A DNA stretch of 64,000 nt from contig JAIYDN010000096.1 in the NCBI GenBank assembly GCA_027487485.1, positions 1 to 64,000 on the forward strand. The letters run 5' to 3'. The notes beneath the pieces were generated by a model, which did no database searches, was not told the origin of the DNA, and saw nothing but the letters and a program-made list of their open reading frames with translations. The stretch comes from Planctomycetaceae bacterium. GTDB taxonomy: Bacteria; Planctomycetota; Planctomycetia; Pirellulales; Pirellulaceae. A program made the translations under genes and the position numbers. Of this stretch, positions 27,959 through 37,097 are shown in pieces; position 1 is the first letter of the stretch, and the number at the start of each line of letters is the position of its first letter.

Positions 27959-28984
27959 ATGAAGTCCGCTGCGGTTGTCAACTTTGCTCCCGAGAAAGGG
28001 TCCGTGGAGATTCGAGAGATCGAACGACCTTCCATAGGGCCGGAAGACGTTCTTTTGGAAGTTGCCAATGTTGGTGTTTGTGGCAGCGATTTGCATCAAT
28101 GGACGGCTGATCATTCATGGCCGGTCAACTACCCTGTCGTGCTTGGGCATGAGTTTGGTGGGACTATTATCGAGCTCGGGGCGGCCGTCGAAGGATGGCA
28201 GGAAGGAGACCGAGTGGTCAGCGAAACAGCCGCCATCATCGACCCTCGCAACCCCATGTCGCGACGCGGGCTTTACAATCTGGATTCGACTCGCAAAGGG
28301 TTTGGATACGGAGTGAACGGTGCGATGACCAAGTATGTGCGAGTGCCTTCGCGAATCTTGCATGCCATTCCCGATTCGTTACCCTTTGAACATGCCTGCC
28401 TGACGGAACCATGCTGTGTCGCCTACAACGCGGTAGTCAAGAACGCGAGAATTGAGCCGGGGGATCGCATTGCCATTCTAGGACCCGGCACGATCGGAAT
28501 TTTGTGTGCCGCTATGGCTCGACTTTGTGGCGCCGAAGTCGCTGTGATTGGGCTGGAGTCGGATCGGCATCGATTTGAAATTGCCAAGCAATACGGCTGT
28601 TCGGCTATCATTGGGGACGCAAAACCCTGGGCCATGGAGCGCGATGGTCTTGGCTGTGATGGCGTTATTGATGCAGCTGGTGCCAGTATCACTCTGAAGA
28701 TTGCTTTGGACCTGGTGCGACCTGCAGGCTGGATTAGCAAGGTTGGCTGGGGGCCTCAGCCACTAGGATTCAACATCGATCCGTTGGTTCAAAAGAATGT
28801 AACTCTTCAGGGTAGCTTTAGTCACAACTGGCCTATTTGGGAACGAGTGATCGCGTTGCTCTCCAACGGTCAATTGAATGTCGAACCGATCATCGGGGGC
28901 GTATGGCCTATTGCTCAATGGCACGAGGCATTTGAAAAGATGCACCGCGGCGAGGTGGTCAAGTCGATTCTGCGACCCGAGTAG
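27959..28984 (+). CDS. Zinc-dependent medium-chain alcohol/polyol dehydrogenase
   Basis: 341 residues from the ATG at 27959. A GTG at 27902 would add 19 residues with no family match. Catalytic zinc ligands are C41 (NVGVCGSDLHQW) and H64-E65 (VLGHEFGG); the NAD-binding fold shows LGPGTIGILCAAMARLCGA. The family includes threonine and sorbitol dehydrogenases. The lobe that usually carries four structural-zinc cysteines (after GDRVVSETA) here reads AAIIDPRNPMSRRGLYNL with no cysteine, so the structural zinc is lost. It is the first gene of a tight run with the deacetylase and purU (18-bp gap, then 1-bp overlap). Confidence 0.87.
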   Translation: MKSAAVVNFAPEKGSVEIREIERPSIGPEDVLLEVANVGVCGSDLHQWTADHSWPVNYPVVLGHEFGGTIIELGAAVEGWQEGDRVVSETAAIIDPRNPMSRRGLYNLDSTRKGFGYGVNGAMTKYVRVPSRILHAIPDSLPFEHACLTEPCCVAYNAVVKNARIEPGDRIAILGPGTIGILCAAMARLCGAEVAVIGLESDRHRFEIAKQYGCSAIIGDAKPWAMERDGLGCDGVIDAAGASITLKIALDLVRPAGWISKVGWGPQPLGFNIDPLVQKNVTLQGSFSHNWPIWERVIALLSNGQLNVEPIIGGVWPIAQWHEAFEKMHRGEVVKSILRPE

Positions 28985-29002
28985 AATGGGTCGGTCACTC
29001 AA

Positions 29003-29929
29003 GTGAAGCTTTACTATACCGATCACTTCGTCTTGCCTCTTCCAGATGGCCATCGTTTTCCGATGGGCAAGTACCGTCTGCTGCGCGACCGAACCGTTAA
29101 CAATCCCATTCATCAAGAGGATTTGCTTCTGGTTCCGAATGCTGCAACCACAGAACAGTTATGCTTGGCCCATGATCCGGCCTATGTTCATCGCGTTCTC
29201 TTAGGGTTGCTGTCGGACGGCGAGATGAAGCGAATTGGCTTCCCCTGGTCGGAAGAAATGGTCGAGCGTTCTCGCCGGAGCAGTGGCGCCACGTTGGCCG
29301 CTTCACGCACGGCTCTTTCGGAAGGGATCTCGGTCAACATGGCAGGCGGGACTCACCATGCGATGCGCGATGCAGGTGAAGGCTTCTGTGTTTTCAACGA
29401 TGCGGCCGTTACCATTCTGACTTTGTTGAAGGAAAACGAAATACAGAGAGCCTTAGTCGTCGATTGCGATGTTCATCAGGGAAACGGTACGGCTCAAATT
29501 TTGAACGACCATCCCAACGTATTTACCTTTTCTATGCACGGCGAAAAGAATTTTCCGCTGCGCAAGTTCCCAAGTACTTTGGACATCGATCTTCCGGATG
29601 GGACAGACGATTCATCGTATCTTCAAATTCTTGATGCGTCTTTAACGAAAATATTGTCGGATCATGCGTTTGATTTGGCGATTTACTTAGCGGGTGCAGA
29701 CCCCTTCGAAGGGGACCGGCTTGGACGATTGAAGCTGACTAAGTCTGGCCTATCCCAACGCGACGCATTTGTTTTGGAAGCGTTGCGATCGCATTCGATA
29801 CCGACAGCCGTTGCGATGGCCGGCGGATACGCTCATAACATCAACGACATCGTCGACATTCATGCCGAAACAATACGAATTGCTTCGGCGATTTCAAAAC
29901 AAAGACAATGGAACCACGAAGGCAAATAA
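29003..29929 (+). CDS. Histone-deacetylase-family (AcuC-like) hydrolase
   Basis: 308 residues, GTG start, 18 bp after the dehydrogenase. The arginase/deacetylase fold shows the His pair H118-H119 (NMAGGTHHAMRDAGEGFCVFND), the zinc ligands D156 and H158 (VVDCDVHQGNGTAQIL) and a third acid in LAGADPFEGDRLG; GGYAH supplies the Tyr. These residues are all intact, so it should be an active zinc amidohydrolase acting on acetyl-lysine, acetylpolyamine or a similar small substrate. AcuC regulates acetyl-CoA synthetase in Bacillus; no acs gene lies here. Its TAA overlaps the next ATG by one base (TAATG), so translation is coupled. Confidence 0.92.
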   Translation: MKLYYTDHFVLPLPDGHRFPMGKYRLLRDRTVNNPIHQEDLLLVPNAATTEQLCLAHDPAYVHRVLLGLLSDGEMKRIGFPWSEEMVERSRRSSGATLAASRTALSEGISVNMAGGTHHAMRDAGEGFCVFNDAAVTILTLLKENEIQRALVVDCDVHQGNGTAQILNDHPNVFTFSMHGEKNFPLRKFPSTLDIDLPDGTDDSSYLQILDASLTKILSDHAFDLAIYLAGADPFEGDRLGRLKLTKSGLSQRDAFVLEALRSHSIPTAVAMAGGYAHNINDIVDIHAETIRIASAISKQRQWNHEGK

Positions 29930-30783
29930 TGGAAGTCGTTATCACAGCGGTTGGCCCCGATAATGTTGGCCTTGCTGATCCCATTATTCACGACGTCACG
30001 TCGCGTGGTGCAAACATTGCCGAAATTCAGATGTACGACCATGATGAAGCCGCTTTGTTCGCCATGTTGTGCCGTATTCAGGTAGAACCCCATCAATTCG
30101 AACCCCTGCGTGCTCGGATGAGGCAGATTGCCGAATCCAAGAAGTTAGAGATTCGTGTATGGAGTCCCGATGAACGCGCGGCGAAACCAAACATTGCAAT
30201 CTGCACAACCTTTTTAGAGCACACGCCTCGTGCGGTGCTTGAGGCAATTCGCGATGGATTGATCCTGGCCAACCCGGTAGTCCTCATCGGGAACCGTCGC
30301 AAGTGCGAATCATTAGCCAAAGAATTCCAAGTACCCTTTGAGTACATTGGGCTTGAAGATGGATCGGGAGATGACCAAGCGATGGTCAAAGCGATCGATC
30401 AATATCATGCCGACTATGTGGTGCTAGCGAGATACATGCGAGTCCTGCCGCCCGACACATGCTGGAAGTTTGCCGGCGGACGCATTATCAACTTGCACCA
30501 TGGACTGCTTCCCAGCTTTCGAGGGCTGCGACCTTACCACGATGCGTTTGCTGCGAGGATGCTCACGTTCGGTGCGACATGCCACTTTATCGTTCCAGAA
30601 CTGGACGCAGGCAATCAAACGATCAATCAAACAACCTTTTCTGTACCGCCAGGCACGAAGCTAGAGGATGTGATTGCAGCTGGCCAAAGCCAGAACGAGC
30701 CGGCTTGCTTGGTGGAAGGAGTCAGACGCGTATGCGCCCGCGAAGTGCAGCTCCATTTCCATCGCGTTATTGTTCGCAAATGA
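29929..30783 (+). CDS. purU: Formyltetrahydrofolate deformylase
   Basis: 284 residues from the ATG at 29929, which overlaps the previous stop as TAATG. An ATG at 29908 would add 7 residues and a 22-bp overlap. An N-terminal ACT domain (AVGPDNVGLADPIIHDV to about residue 80) is followed by a formyltransferase-type domain with IINLHHGLLPSFRG (Asn and His) and GATCHFIVPELDAGN (Asp), the N-H-D catalytic set. It hydrolyses 10-formyl-THF to THF and formate, balancing the one-carbon pool. The ACT domain suggests control by a small molecule such as glycine or methionine. Confidence 0.9.
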   Translation: MEVVITAVGPDNVGLADPIIHDVTSRGANIAEIQMYDHDEAALFAMLCRIQVEPHQFEPLRARMRQIAESKKLEIRVWSPDERAAKPNIAICTTFLEHTPRAVLEAIRDGLILANPVVLIGNRRKCESLAKEFQVPFEYIGLEDGSGDDQAMVKAIDQYHADYVVLARYMRVLPPDTCWKFAGGRIINLHHGLLPSFRGLRPYHDAFAARMLTFGATCHFIVPELDAGNQTINQTTFSVPPGTKLEDVIAAGQSQNEPACLVEGVRRVCAREVQLHFHRVIVRK

Positions 30784-30830
30784 ACAGTCACGCCAGCTAA
30801 TCTAGCGAATAGCCGACGAAACTTGCACTG

Positions 30831-31928
30831 TCAATTCTGCAATTCAGTGACATCGACATATTTGTAAACACCGCGGTTCATTTCCGCGAGCTCTCGGATC
30901 CATCCACCGTCACCGACAGCGGGCCCAACATTAAATTGGATCGCATGGATTGTCGTCAGGGAGCGTTCTGCACGCAGTTGCAATTCCGCCAACTGGTTGG
31001 GAGCAAGCGAGGGATCTTCGGCGTCCGTCAAGAAGAACAACACGTCGGGTGCAAACGACAATCCTAACTTGAGTGCAGGCAAATGTTCGGTGCCGCCAGA
31101 ACCCGGGATTGCGCGTACGAAGCTACTGGCGCGTTGTTTGTCGGTATCGTTAGCGAAGACCATTTGGCCAGCACCTTTACTGGAAGAAAGAGGGTAAATG
31201 GATTCGTTGTAGAATACGATTTGAAACTGATGATATTCGTTCAGCGATTCCAGGCTTTTCAGAAGTTCACGTTTCGCAGCGCGAAGCGGCCCCGCTTCGT
31301 AAACATTCATGGAATCAGAACGATCGACCACATACACGAACGACGCACCAGATCCCTCGACGCCAAAAAAGGTGGTCTTAGCCTTGTTAGCACCGCCACG
31401 AACGCCTGAGCTATTTCCGGTTGTGTTCCCTTCCCCTGACAATCCTTCACCGCCAGAGCTATTCACCGCCGCATTGGTTGCACTTGCGTCCGAGCTCCCT
31501 TGCATATCTTGAAGCAGCTCTTCTAAAGAAACAGGGGGCCCTTCCGATTCATTCGGCTCCGATTGCGATGAGCTAGCCGCTGCGCTTGCAGAGCTGGTCG
31601 CTGTTTGGGCACCGGATGAATCCGCCAGGAAGTATTCATTGCCATTGGCTGTCTCGTGAACAACTGCGATTCCCGCCGGTCGGTCCTTTTCGCCAAGTGT
31701 ACCACGAGTTTGAGGCGACCAAAGCAGTCCCAATACGACCAATAGCGTCGTATGAAGCATGAAGCTGCTGATCCAAGCCCGATGGTCCGACCAAGTCTTC
31801 GTCTGAGAGACGAAAATGCTTCGATCTCGTCGCACAAGCTTTTCAGGGGGAGAAGTGGTTGGTTGTTCCATCACCCTATTATAAGCTAGGATTCGATCTT
31901 CGCGGAACCTCGAGTTCGGTTTGTTCAC
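30831..31928 (-). CDS. Membrane-anchored von Willebrand factor A domain protein
   Basis: 365 residues from a GTG at 31928; an ATG at 31871 would give 346 residues and is a real alternative, because a TATAAT lies at 31878-31883 just upstream of it. One membrane helix (about 54-70) is followed by a Ser/Gly/Asn-rich, low-complexity linker (about 105-185) and a vWA domain. The metal site is FVYVVDRSDSMNVY (D202-S204-S206), with SGGTEHLPALKLGL giving the Thr and DVLFFLTDAEDPSL the later Asp. It likely binds a protein ligand in the periplasm. The gene is divergent from the WXG100-like gene, 94 bp between starts. Confidence 0.83.
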   Translation of the reverse strand: MNKPNSRFREDRILAYNRVMEQPTTSPPEKLVRRDRSIFVSQTKTWSDHRAWISSFMLHTTLLVVLGLLWSPQTRGTLGEKDRPAGIAVVHETANGNEYFLADSSGAQTATSSASAAASSSQSEPNESEGPPVSLEELLQDMQGSSDASATNAAVNSSGGEGLSGEGNTTGNSSGVRGGANKAKTTFFGVEGSGASFVYVVDRSDSMNVYEAGPLRAAKRELLKSLESLNEYHQFQIVFYNESIYPLSSSKGAGQMVFANDTDKQRASSFVRAIPGSGGTEHLPALKLGLSFAPDVLFFLTDAEDPSLAPNQLAELQLRAERSLTTIHAIQFNVGPAVGDGGWIRELAEMNRGVYKYVDVTELQN

Positions 31929-32022
31929 GGATGGCAGGATGTAGCCCGTGGATGGTATGATGAATGGTCGAAAGCGGGCATTTTGGCTAGTGACTCCGGT
32001 CCAAACAAGAAAAGAGTGAAAT

Positions 32023-32298
32023 ATGGCTCAAGCGATCGTCGATCCAGAACAACTGCGCAATTTTGCGTTGCAGCTGAAAAGATTTTCAAGCTTGCTTGGG
32101 GATGCATCCATTAAACTCGGCCAGCAGATGCAACAGCTTTCCGTCTCGTGGCGTGATCAAGAGCACGCAAAGTTCGCGGCGGAGTTTGAGCAGGAACTGA
32201 AACAGCTTCGGCGTTTGATCGAGTCCAGTGAACAGCACGCTCCTTACCTGATGCGCAAAGCGGAACTGATTGAGGAGTATCAACGAGGCCATGGCTGA
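32023..32298 (+). CDS. WXG100-like small helical protein
   Basis: 91 residues forming two helices with a turn at QLSVSWRDQEHAKFAAEFE (W43-R44-D45), the position where WXG100/ESAT-6 proteins have W-x-G. Length, helical hairpin and Trp fit the type VII secretion target fold, but the Gly is replaced by Asp, so it is a divergent member. It overlaps the following coiled-coil gene by 8 bp. WXG100 proteins act as secreted partners or chaperones with an EccC/FtsK-type ATPase; none is in this window. The divergent vWA gene next door may belong to the same unit. Confidence 0.7.
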   Translation: MAQAIVDPEQLRNFALQLKRFSSLLGDASIKLGQQMQQLSVSWRDQEHAKFAAEFEQELKQLRRLIESSEQHAPYLMRKAELIEEYQRGHG

Positions 32299-32767
32299 TG
32301 CAAAAGTAACAAGTCTCGAAGCCGTTGAACAGTTCGGCGATTCCATTGCAAAACTTCGGCATGATACCGGAAAGCAAGTGGATGAGCTTCGCCAGCAATT
32401 GCAGCGCGTTGCAAGCTGGCTTGAAAAGGAACTGCCAGATTACTGGAACAATGAGAAACGTATTGCCGAGGTGAAGTGGACCGAAGCAAGACAGGAACTG
32501 TTGCGCTGCGAAGCGAAATCTCGCGAGGAAGATAAGGAGTCTTGTAGCGTTCAGAAGAAGATGCTTCGCAATGCCACCGAAAGACGGGCCTTGTGCGAAG
32601 AACGAGCGCGGCTGGTGCCTCGATTGGCAATGGAATGGAACCGATTTCTCCAGGAGATCAGCCCAACGGTTCGGCAGCTCGAAGATTTATCCGAAACTTC
32701 GCTCCTGAATGCGTGGAATCGCATTCAGGAGACCGTTGTTATTCTTAAGAAGTACATGGAGCAATAG
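32291..32767 (+). CDS. Coiled-coil protein paired with the WXG100-like protein
   Basis: 158 residues from the ATG at 32291, which overlaps the preceding stop by 8 bp; an ATG at 32270 would extend by 7 residues and overlap further. The protein is almost wholly helical and charged (DTGKQVDELRQQLQRVASWL, TEARQELLRCEAKSREEDKE), with three Cys (CEAK, SCSV, CEER) and no signal peptide. No family is recognised. Coupling to the WXG100-like gene suggests that the two proteins bind each other, as WXG100 pairs do. Confidence 0.72.
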   Translation: MADAKVTSLEAVEQFGDSIAKLRHDTGKQVDELRQQLQRVASWLEKELPDYWNNEKRIAEVKWTEARQELLRCEAKSREEDKESCSVQKKMLRNATERRALCEERARLVPRLAMEWNRFLQEISPTVRQLEDLSETSLLNAWNRIQETVVILKKYMEQ

Positions 32768-32794
32768 ACGATATTGTCTTAGTTCAATATTGTC

Positions 32795-34051
32795 TTAGGT
32801 CAATTGTTTGGCAACTTGGCCTTTGCTATCCGTCGCGGCCGATTCCGAGCTTACCTTGCGATCCAAGCAGGCCCCGATTTGTCGGATTGCCTGTCGCAAA
32901 CGCGCTTCGTTTTCTACGAGCGACATTCGAAGGTATCCTTCACCCACCGGACCGAAACCAGCACCTGGGCTGACAGCCACGTTTCCATGTTCCAGAAGAT
33001 GCATGGCAAAATCGATGGAGGTCATTCGCGACGCCCAGGGCTCCGGAATCTTTGCCCAGACAAACATTCCTGCCTTTGGTACCGAAGCGGTCCAACCCAA
33101 TCGTCGCAAGCCATCGATCAACACATCGCGTCGGCCTTGATAGATCAGCGATTGCTTTTCTACGGTCGCTTCGGTGTCGCGTAGGGCAACGATGGCGGCA
33201 ACTTGAATTGCTTGAAACATACCGTAGTCATAATAGCCTTTGATGGTTGCCAGTCCCTTCACCATGTCCGCATTTCCGGAGCAAAAACCAACACGCCAAC
33301 CGGCCATGTTGTACCCTTTGCTCATGGTGGTGAATTCAACGCCGACGTCCTTGGCTCCAGGAGCTGACAAGAAAGAGGGTGGGACATATCCATCGTATGC
33401 CACATCTGCGTAAGCAAAGTCGCTAATAACCATCAAGCCATACTTCTTCGCCAGCCTAACCACATCCACAAAGAACTCAGGCTCAACCGTCATCGAGGAC
33501 GGATTGTGCGGATAGTTGATGATGAGCAGCTTGGGCCGTGGATAAAAGTGCTCGCAGGTATAAGCGATATTCGACAGGTATTTTTCTGTGTTCGAAACAT
33601 CCAGCGCCACCACGTTCCCGGAGGCTAGCACCACAGCGAACATGTGTGCGGGAAAGTACGGTGCAGGAATGATGGCAGTGTCACCAGCGCCCATCAGGGC
33701 CAAGCACATGTGCGAAAAACCTTCCTTCGAGCCCAGGCAGACGATGGATTCCGTTTCCGGATCCAGCCGAACACCATACTTTCGCAGGTACTTACTTGTA
33801 TGTTCTCGTCGAAGATTCAAAATCCCATTGGCTTTGGAGTAGCCATGGTTTGTCAGATCGCTTGCCGCTTCGGAAAGCTTGGAGATAACAGCCGGATCCG
33901 GTGGGTCGGAAGGATTCCCCATCCCCATGTCAATCACATCCTGGCCGGCCCGTCGCTTTTGATAGAGCAAGGCATTGATGCGTCCAAAAAGATAGGGAGG
34001 GAGCCTGTGGACACGAGGTGCCCATTCCACTTTGAAGTTGCTTTCTGCCAT
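32795..34051 (-). CDS. Class I pyridoxal-phosphate aminotransferase (AlaC/LL-DAP type)
   Basis: 418 residues. It opens with [20 protein letters not shown] and [20 protein letters not shown], the N-terminal pattern of AlaC-like and LL-diaminopimelate-type enzymes. The cofactor Lys is in [16 protein letters not shown] (about residue 240), with [18 protein letters not shown] and [18 protein letters not shown] near the substrate site. It should transfer an amino group between an amino acid (alanine, glutamate or aspartate) and a 2-oxo acid. It is on the minus strand upstream of nothing related; leuCD lies 121 bp further upstream of it on the same strand. Confidence 0.88.
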   Translation of the reverse strand: MAESNFKVEWAPRVHRLPPYLFGRINALLYQKRRAGQDVIDMGMGNPSDPPDPAVISKLSEAASDLTNHGYSKANGILNLRREHTSKYLRKYGVRLDPETESIVCLGSKEGFSHMCLALMGAGDTAIIPAPYFPAHMFAVVLASGNVVALDVSNTEKYLSNIAYTCEHFYPRPKLLIINYPHNPSSMTVEPEFFVDVVRLAKKYGLMVISDFAYADVAYDGYVPPSFLSAPGAKDVGVEFTTMSKGYNMAGWRVGFCSGNADMVKGLATIKGYYDYGMFQAIQVAAIVALRDTEATVEKQSLIYQGRRDVLIDGLRRLGWTASVPKAGMFVWAKIPEPWASRMTSIDFAMHLLEHGNVAVSPGAGFGPVGEGYLRMSLVENEARLRQAIRQIGACLDRKVSSESAATDSKGQVAKQLT

Positions 34052-34172
34052 TTGAATTCGCTCTTTGGACGTTGTCTCAGTCGTGAACCATGGATGAACA
34101 AGATACGCAAGGCGGTGCTTGAGATAAAGATCGAACGCGCTTTTCTCTGACGACCGCCTTTGAAACCGCTCG

Positions 34173-34769
34173 TTACGCTAGCGTTGGGTGATTCTGCTCG
34201 AACTCGGTAATCTTCGCTTCGTTTTCAAGGGTTAGACCGATGTCGTCTAAACCGTGAAGCAAGCAATGCCGACGAAACGGCTCGATCGAAAAGGTTGCAT
34301 GAAAACCGGTCGAATCGCTGACGGTGCAGTTTTCTAAATCGACAGTAAGTTGGTACAGGGGTTGGGCGGCTGCCCTTTGGAACAAATCTTCGACCTGCTC
34401 TTCGCTGAGCTGAATCGGGAGCGTACCGTTTTTGAAGCAGTTGCCGTAGAAAATATCGGCAAACGAAGGAGCGATCACGGACCGAATACCGAAATCGGCG
34501 ATGGCCCAAACGGCATGTTCTCGCGAAGACCCACTACCAAAGTTCCTACGGGCCAGAAGAACTTGAGCTCCTTTGTTTCGATCCTGGTTCAATTCAAAGG
34601 CTGGGTTCGGCGAACCATCTTCGTCGAATCGCCAATCGAAAAACAAGAACTGCCCGAATCCCGTTCGTTCAATTCGCTTCAGAAACTGTTTCGGGATGAT
34701 TTGGTCGGTATCCACATTGGCCCGATCCATCGGAGCGGCGACGCCTGTGATTTTGGTAAATGGCTGCAT
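34173..34769 (-). CDS. leuD: 3-isopropylmalate dehydratase, small subunit
   Basis: 198 residues, standard size. It has the swivel-domain motifs [17 protein letters not shown] and [20 protein letters not shown]. With LeuC it isomerises 2-isopropylmalate to 3-isopropylmalate in leucine synthesis. It lies 57 bp downstream of leuC on the same strand. leuA and leuB are not in the window. Confidence 0.96.
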   Translation of the reverse strand: MQPFTKITGVAAPMDRANVDTDQIIPKQFLKRIERTGFGQFLFFDWRFDEDGSPNPAFELNQDRNKGAQVLLARRNFGSGSSREHAVWAIADFGIRSVIAPSFADIFYGNCFKNGTLPIQLSEEQVEDLFQRAAAQPLYQLTVDLENCTVSDSTGFHATFSIEPFRRHCLLHGLDDIGLTLENEAKITEFEQNHPTLA

Positions 34770-34826
34770 GATTTCGGAGGATAGTTGAGAAGGAAACGGA
34801 TTGCGGTTGAAAAGGTTCAGCGTTCT

Positions 34827-36248
34827 TTACGCTCGGTACGACCAGTTGCGAATATCGACAAAGTGTCCAGAAATCGCAGCGGCTGCGGCCATTGCCGGCG
34901 AGACCAAATGAGTGCGTCCCCCCTTGCCTTGCCGACCTTCGAAGTTTCGGTTCGACGTGGAAGCGCATCGCTCGCCCGGTTCCAGACGGTCCGGGTTCAT
35001 CGCAAGGCACATGCTGCAACCCGCTTCGCGCCAATCGAAGCCAGATTCCTTAAAAATTCGATCGATCCCTTCGGCTTCGGCCTGTCGTTTGACTTGCCCG
35101 CTTCCTGGCACCACCATGGCGTAGACCTTATCGCTAACCTTGTAGCCCTTGACCACAGTGGCAGCGGCACGCAGGTCTTCAATTCTTGCGTTGGTGCAGG
35201 AACCAATAAAAACGCGTTGGATGGGAACTTCCGTCAACGGGACGCCAGCCTTCAGTCCCATGTACTCGAGCGAACCGGCGGCCGATTTGCGTTCGGTTTC
35301 GTCGCTGAATTCGTTCGGGTTTGGAACTGGGGAATTGATGGAGGTTACTTGCCCGGGGTTGGTTCCCCACGTGACCTGAGGTTCAATGTCTTCCCCTCGG
35401 TAGATGTCCACTTTATCATATTTCGCACCTGAATCGGAAGGCAACATTCGCCAAACCGCTTCGGCTTTTGCAAGATCCTTGGGAGCGAAGGGACGCCCCT
35501 TCAAGTAATCAAACGTCGTTTGGTCAGGAGCGATCATGCCGGCTCGTGCGCCTGCTTCGATCGACATATTGCAGACCGTCATTCGCTCTTCCATCGATAA
35601 GCTTCGAATGACTTCGCCGGTGTATTCCAAGACGTATCCTGTGCCGCCCGAGGTGGTCAACTTACCGATCAGATACAAAATCAAGTCCTTCGCAGTGACC
35701 CCGGGTGCTAGTTTCCCGTCCACTCGAAGTTCGTAGGTCTTGGGCATGTATTGCAGAAGCGTTTGAGTTGCCAAAACATGCTCAACTTCGCTGGTACCGA
35801 TCCCGAATGCAAGGGCACCAAAGGCTCCGTGCGTGGCGGTGTGCGAATCACCGCAAACGATGGTCATGCCAGGCTGAGTGTATCCCAATTCGGGGCCGAT
35901 GATGTGAACGATCCCTTGATGGACATCGTTGAGATCGTAAAGCCGAATTCCAAATTCCTTGCAGTTGTTGCGAAGCGTATCCACCTGCTGTTTGGCAATG
36001 GGATCTGCGATCGGTAAGTTGCGATTGTTGGTAGGAACATTGTGATCCGGGGTCGCGATCGTACGATTGGGGCGTCGAACGGTTCGACCGGCAATTCGCA
36101 AACCTTCAAATGCCTGAGCACTCGTCACTTCATGCACCAAATGAAGGTCGATATACAAAATGGTTTGCTTGCCCGATTCGCTGAGAACATTGTGGTTATC
36201 CCAGATCTTCTGGAACATCGTGCGCGGCGAGGATGTGACGAGGGACAT
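34827..36248 (-). CDS. leuC: 3-isopropylmalate dehydratase, large subunit
   Basis: 473 residues. The aconitase-type fold shows [55 protein letters not shown] (first 4Fe-4S Cys) and [18 protein letters not shown] (the other two), plus [19 protein letters not shown]. It forms the active enzyme with LeuD, encoded just downstream. The pair is an isolated two-gene operon; no leader peptide or attenuator was seen in the 180 bp upstream. Confidence 0.97.
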   Translation of the reverse strand: MSLVTSSPRTMFQKIWDNHNVLSESGKQTILYIDLHLVHEVTSAQAFEGLRIAGRTVRRPNRTIATPDHNVPTNNRNLPIADPIAKQQVDTLRNNCKEFGIRLYDLNDVHQGIVHIIGPELGYTQPGMTIVCGDSHTATHGAFGALAFGIGTSEVEHVLATQTLLQYMPKTYELRVDGKLAPGVTAKDLILYLIGKLTTSGGTGYVLEYTGEVIRSLSMEERMTVCNMSIEAGARAGMIAPDQTTFDYLKGRPFAPKDLAKAEAVWRMLPSDSGAKYDKVDIYRGEDIEPQVTWGTNPGQVTSINSPVPNPNEFSDETERKSAAGSLEYMGLKAGVPLTEVPIQRVFIGSCTNARIEDLRAAATVVKGYKVSDKVYAMVVPGSGQVKRQAEAEGIDRIFKESGFDWREAGCSMCLAMNPDRLEPGERCASTSNRNFEGRQGKGGRTHLVSPAMAAAAAISGHFVDIRNWSYRA

Positions 36249-36431
36249 AGGAACAGGATTTTGGAGGGTTGGAGGAAGTTTTTGCGATTTAAGGACGGAA
36301 AGAACTAGTTTTTGGCAGGACAGTCGACCTGAACCAAAGGCTCGGGGGTGTTAAGGATACTTGCCCGAAGCTATCTTGAGAGTTCTTCCCAGTATTCTTC
36401 CCTAATTGCCCATTTCAGGATAGGCGAAACG

Positions 36432-37004
36432 ATGTCCAAAAGCGATTCATTGCATGAACGCGGCAACGCGCTCGAAAACCAGTTCTTTGCCAATCTCGAT
36501 GCGAAACTATTAGAAGAACTGAAGGTAAAGCAGGATCACGACAACATAGTCGCCGAGTTTGCTCGTGTTTCAGGGATCAAAGATCATTCGATCTTGGAAG
36601 CGATAGTCAAGCTCGGCGTTACGACACAGTCTTTTTCTGCTTTGCGAGTATTCCCATTGGTGGCGGTCGCATGGGCCGACGGTACTTTGGATGACGCGGA
36701 ACGCACCACAGTCCAAGCCATCGCCTCGACCCATTTCCTGCTAAATCAATGCCCAGCCGGCAAACTTTTGGAAAAATGGCTGGAAGAAAAGCCATCGTCC
36801 GAGATGTTCGAAGCATGGGAAGCCTATTCCAAAACACTGGCTGCGTCGCTTCCAGCGCACGATGCTGACGAATTGAAGAAGGCGATCCTGAACGAGATTC
36901 AAGCGGTTGCCACTTCGAGCGGTGGATTGTTGGGTTGGTCGGCCGTGTCGTCCGGCGAAAGCAAAGTGCTTAAGCGAATCGAAGCAGCTTTGACCAGAAG
37001 CTAG
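36432..37004 (+). CDS. TerB-like cytoplasmic protein
   Basis: 190 residues from the ATG at 36432, which follows an AGGA at 36417; the open frame extends back to 36348 without family sequence. The segment LVAVAWADGTLDDAERTTVQAIA (about 80-102) is the acidic helix pattern of TerB/DUF533 proteins, which may bind metal or ligand. The N-terminus is charged and helical (HERGNALENQFFANLDAKLL), the C-terminus ends SSGGLLGWSAVSSGESKVLK. There are no tellurite genes nearby, so the role is open. It is followed by the epimerase 93 bp later. Confidence 0.7.
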   Translation: MSKSDSLHERGNALENQFFANLDAKLLEELKVKQDHDNIVAEFARVSGIKDHSILEAIVKLGVTTQSFSALRVFPLVAVAWADGTLDDAERTTVQAIASTHFLLNQCPAGKLLEKWLEEKPSSEMFEAWEAYSKTLAASLPAHDADELKKAILNEIQAVATSSGGLLGWSAVSSGESKVLKRIEAALTRS

Positions 37005-37097
37005 TTCGTCGCTTGGCAGAATCTCCCCGGCCTTTCCACAAAATGGTTCGGCAGGAAACGTACACCGAAAACCTCTCTCAACGATAAGGAAAAAACG

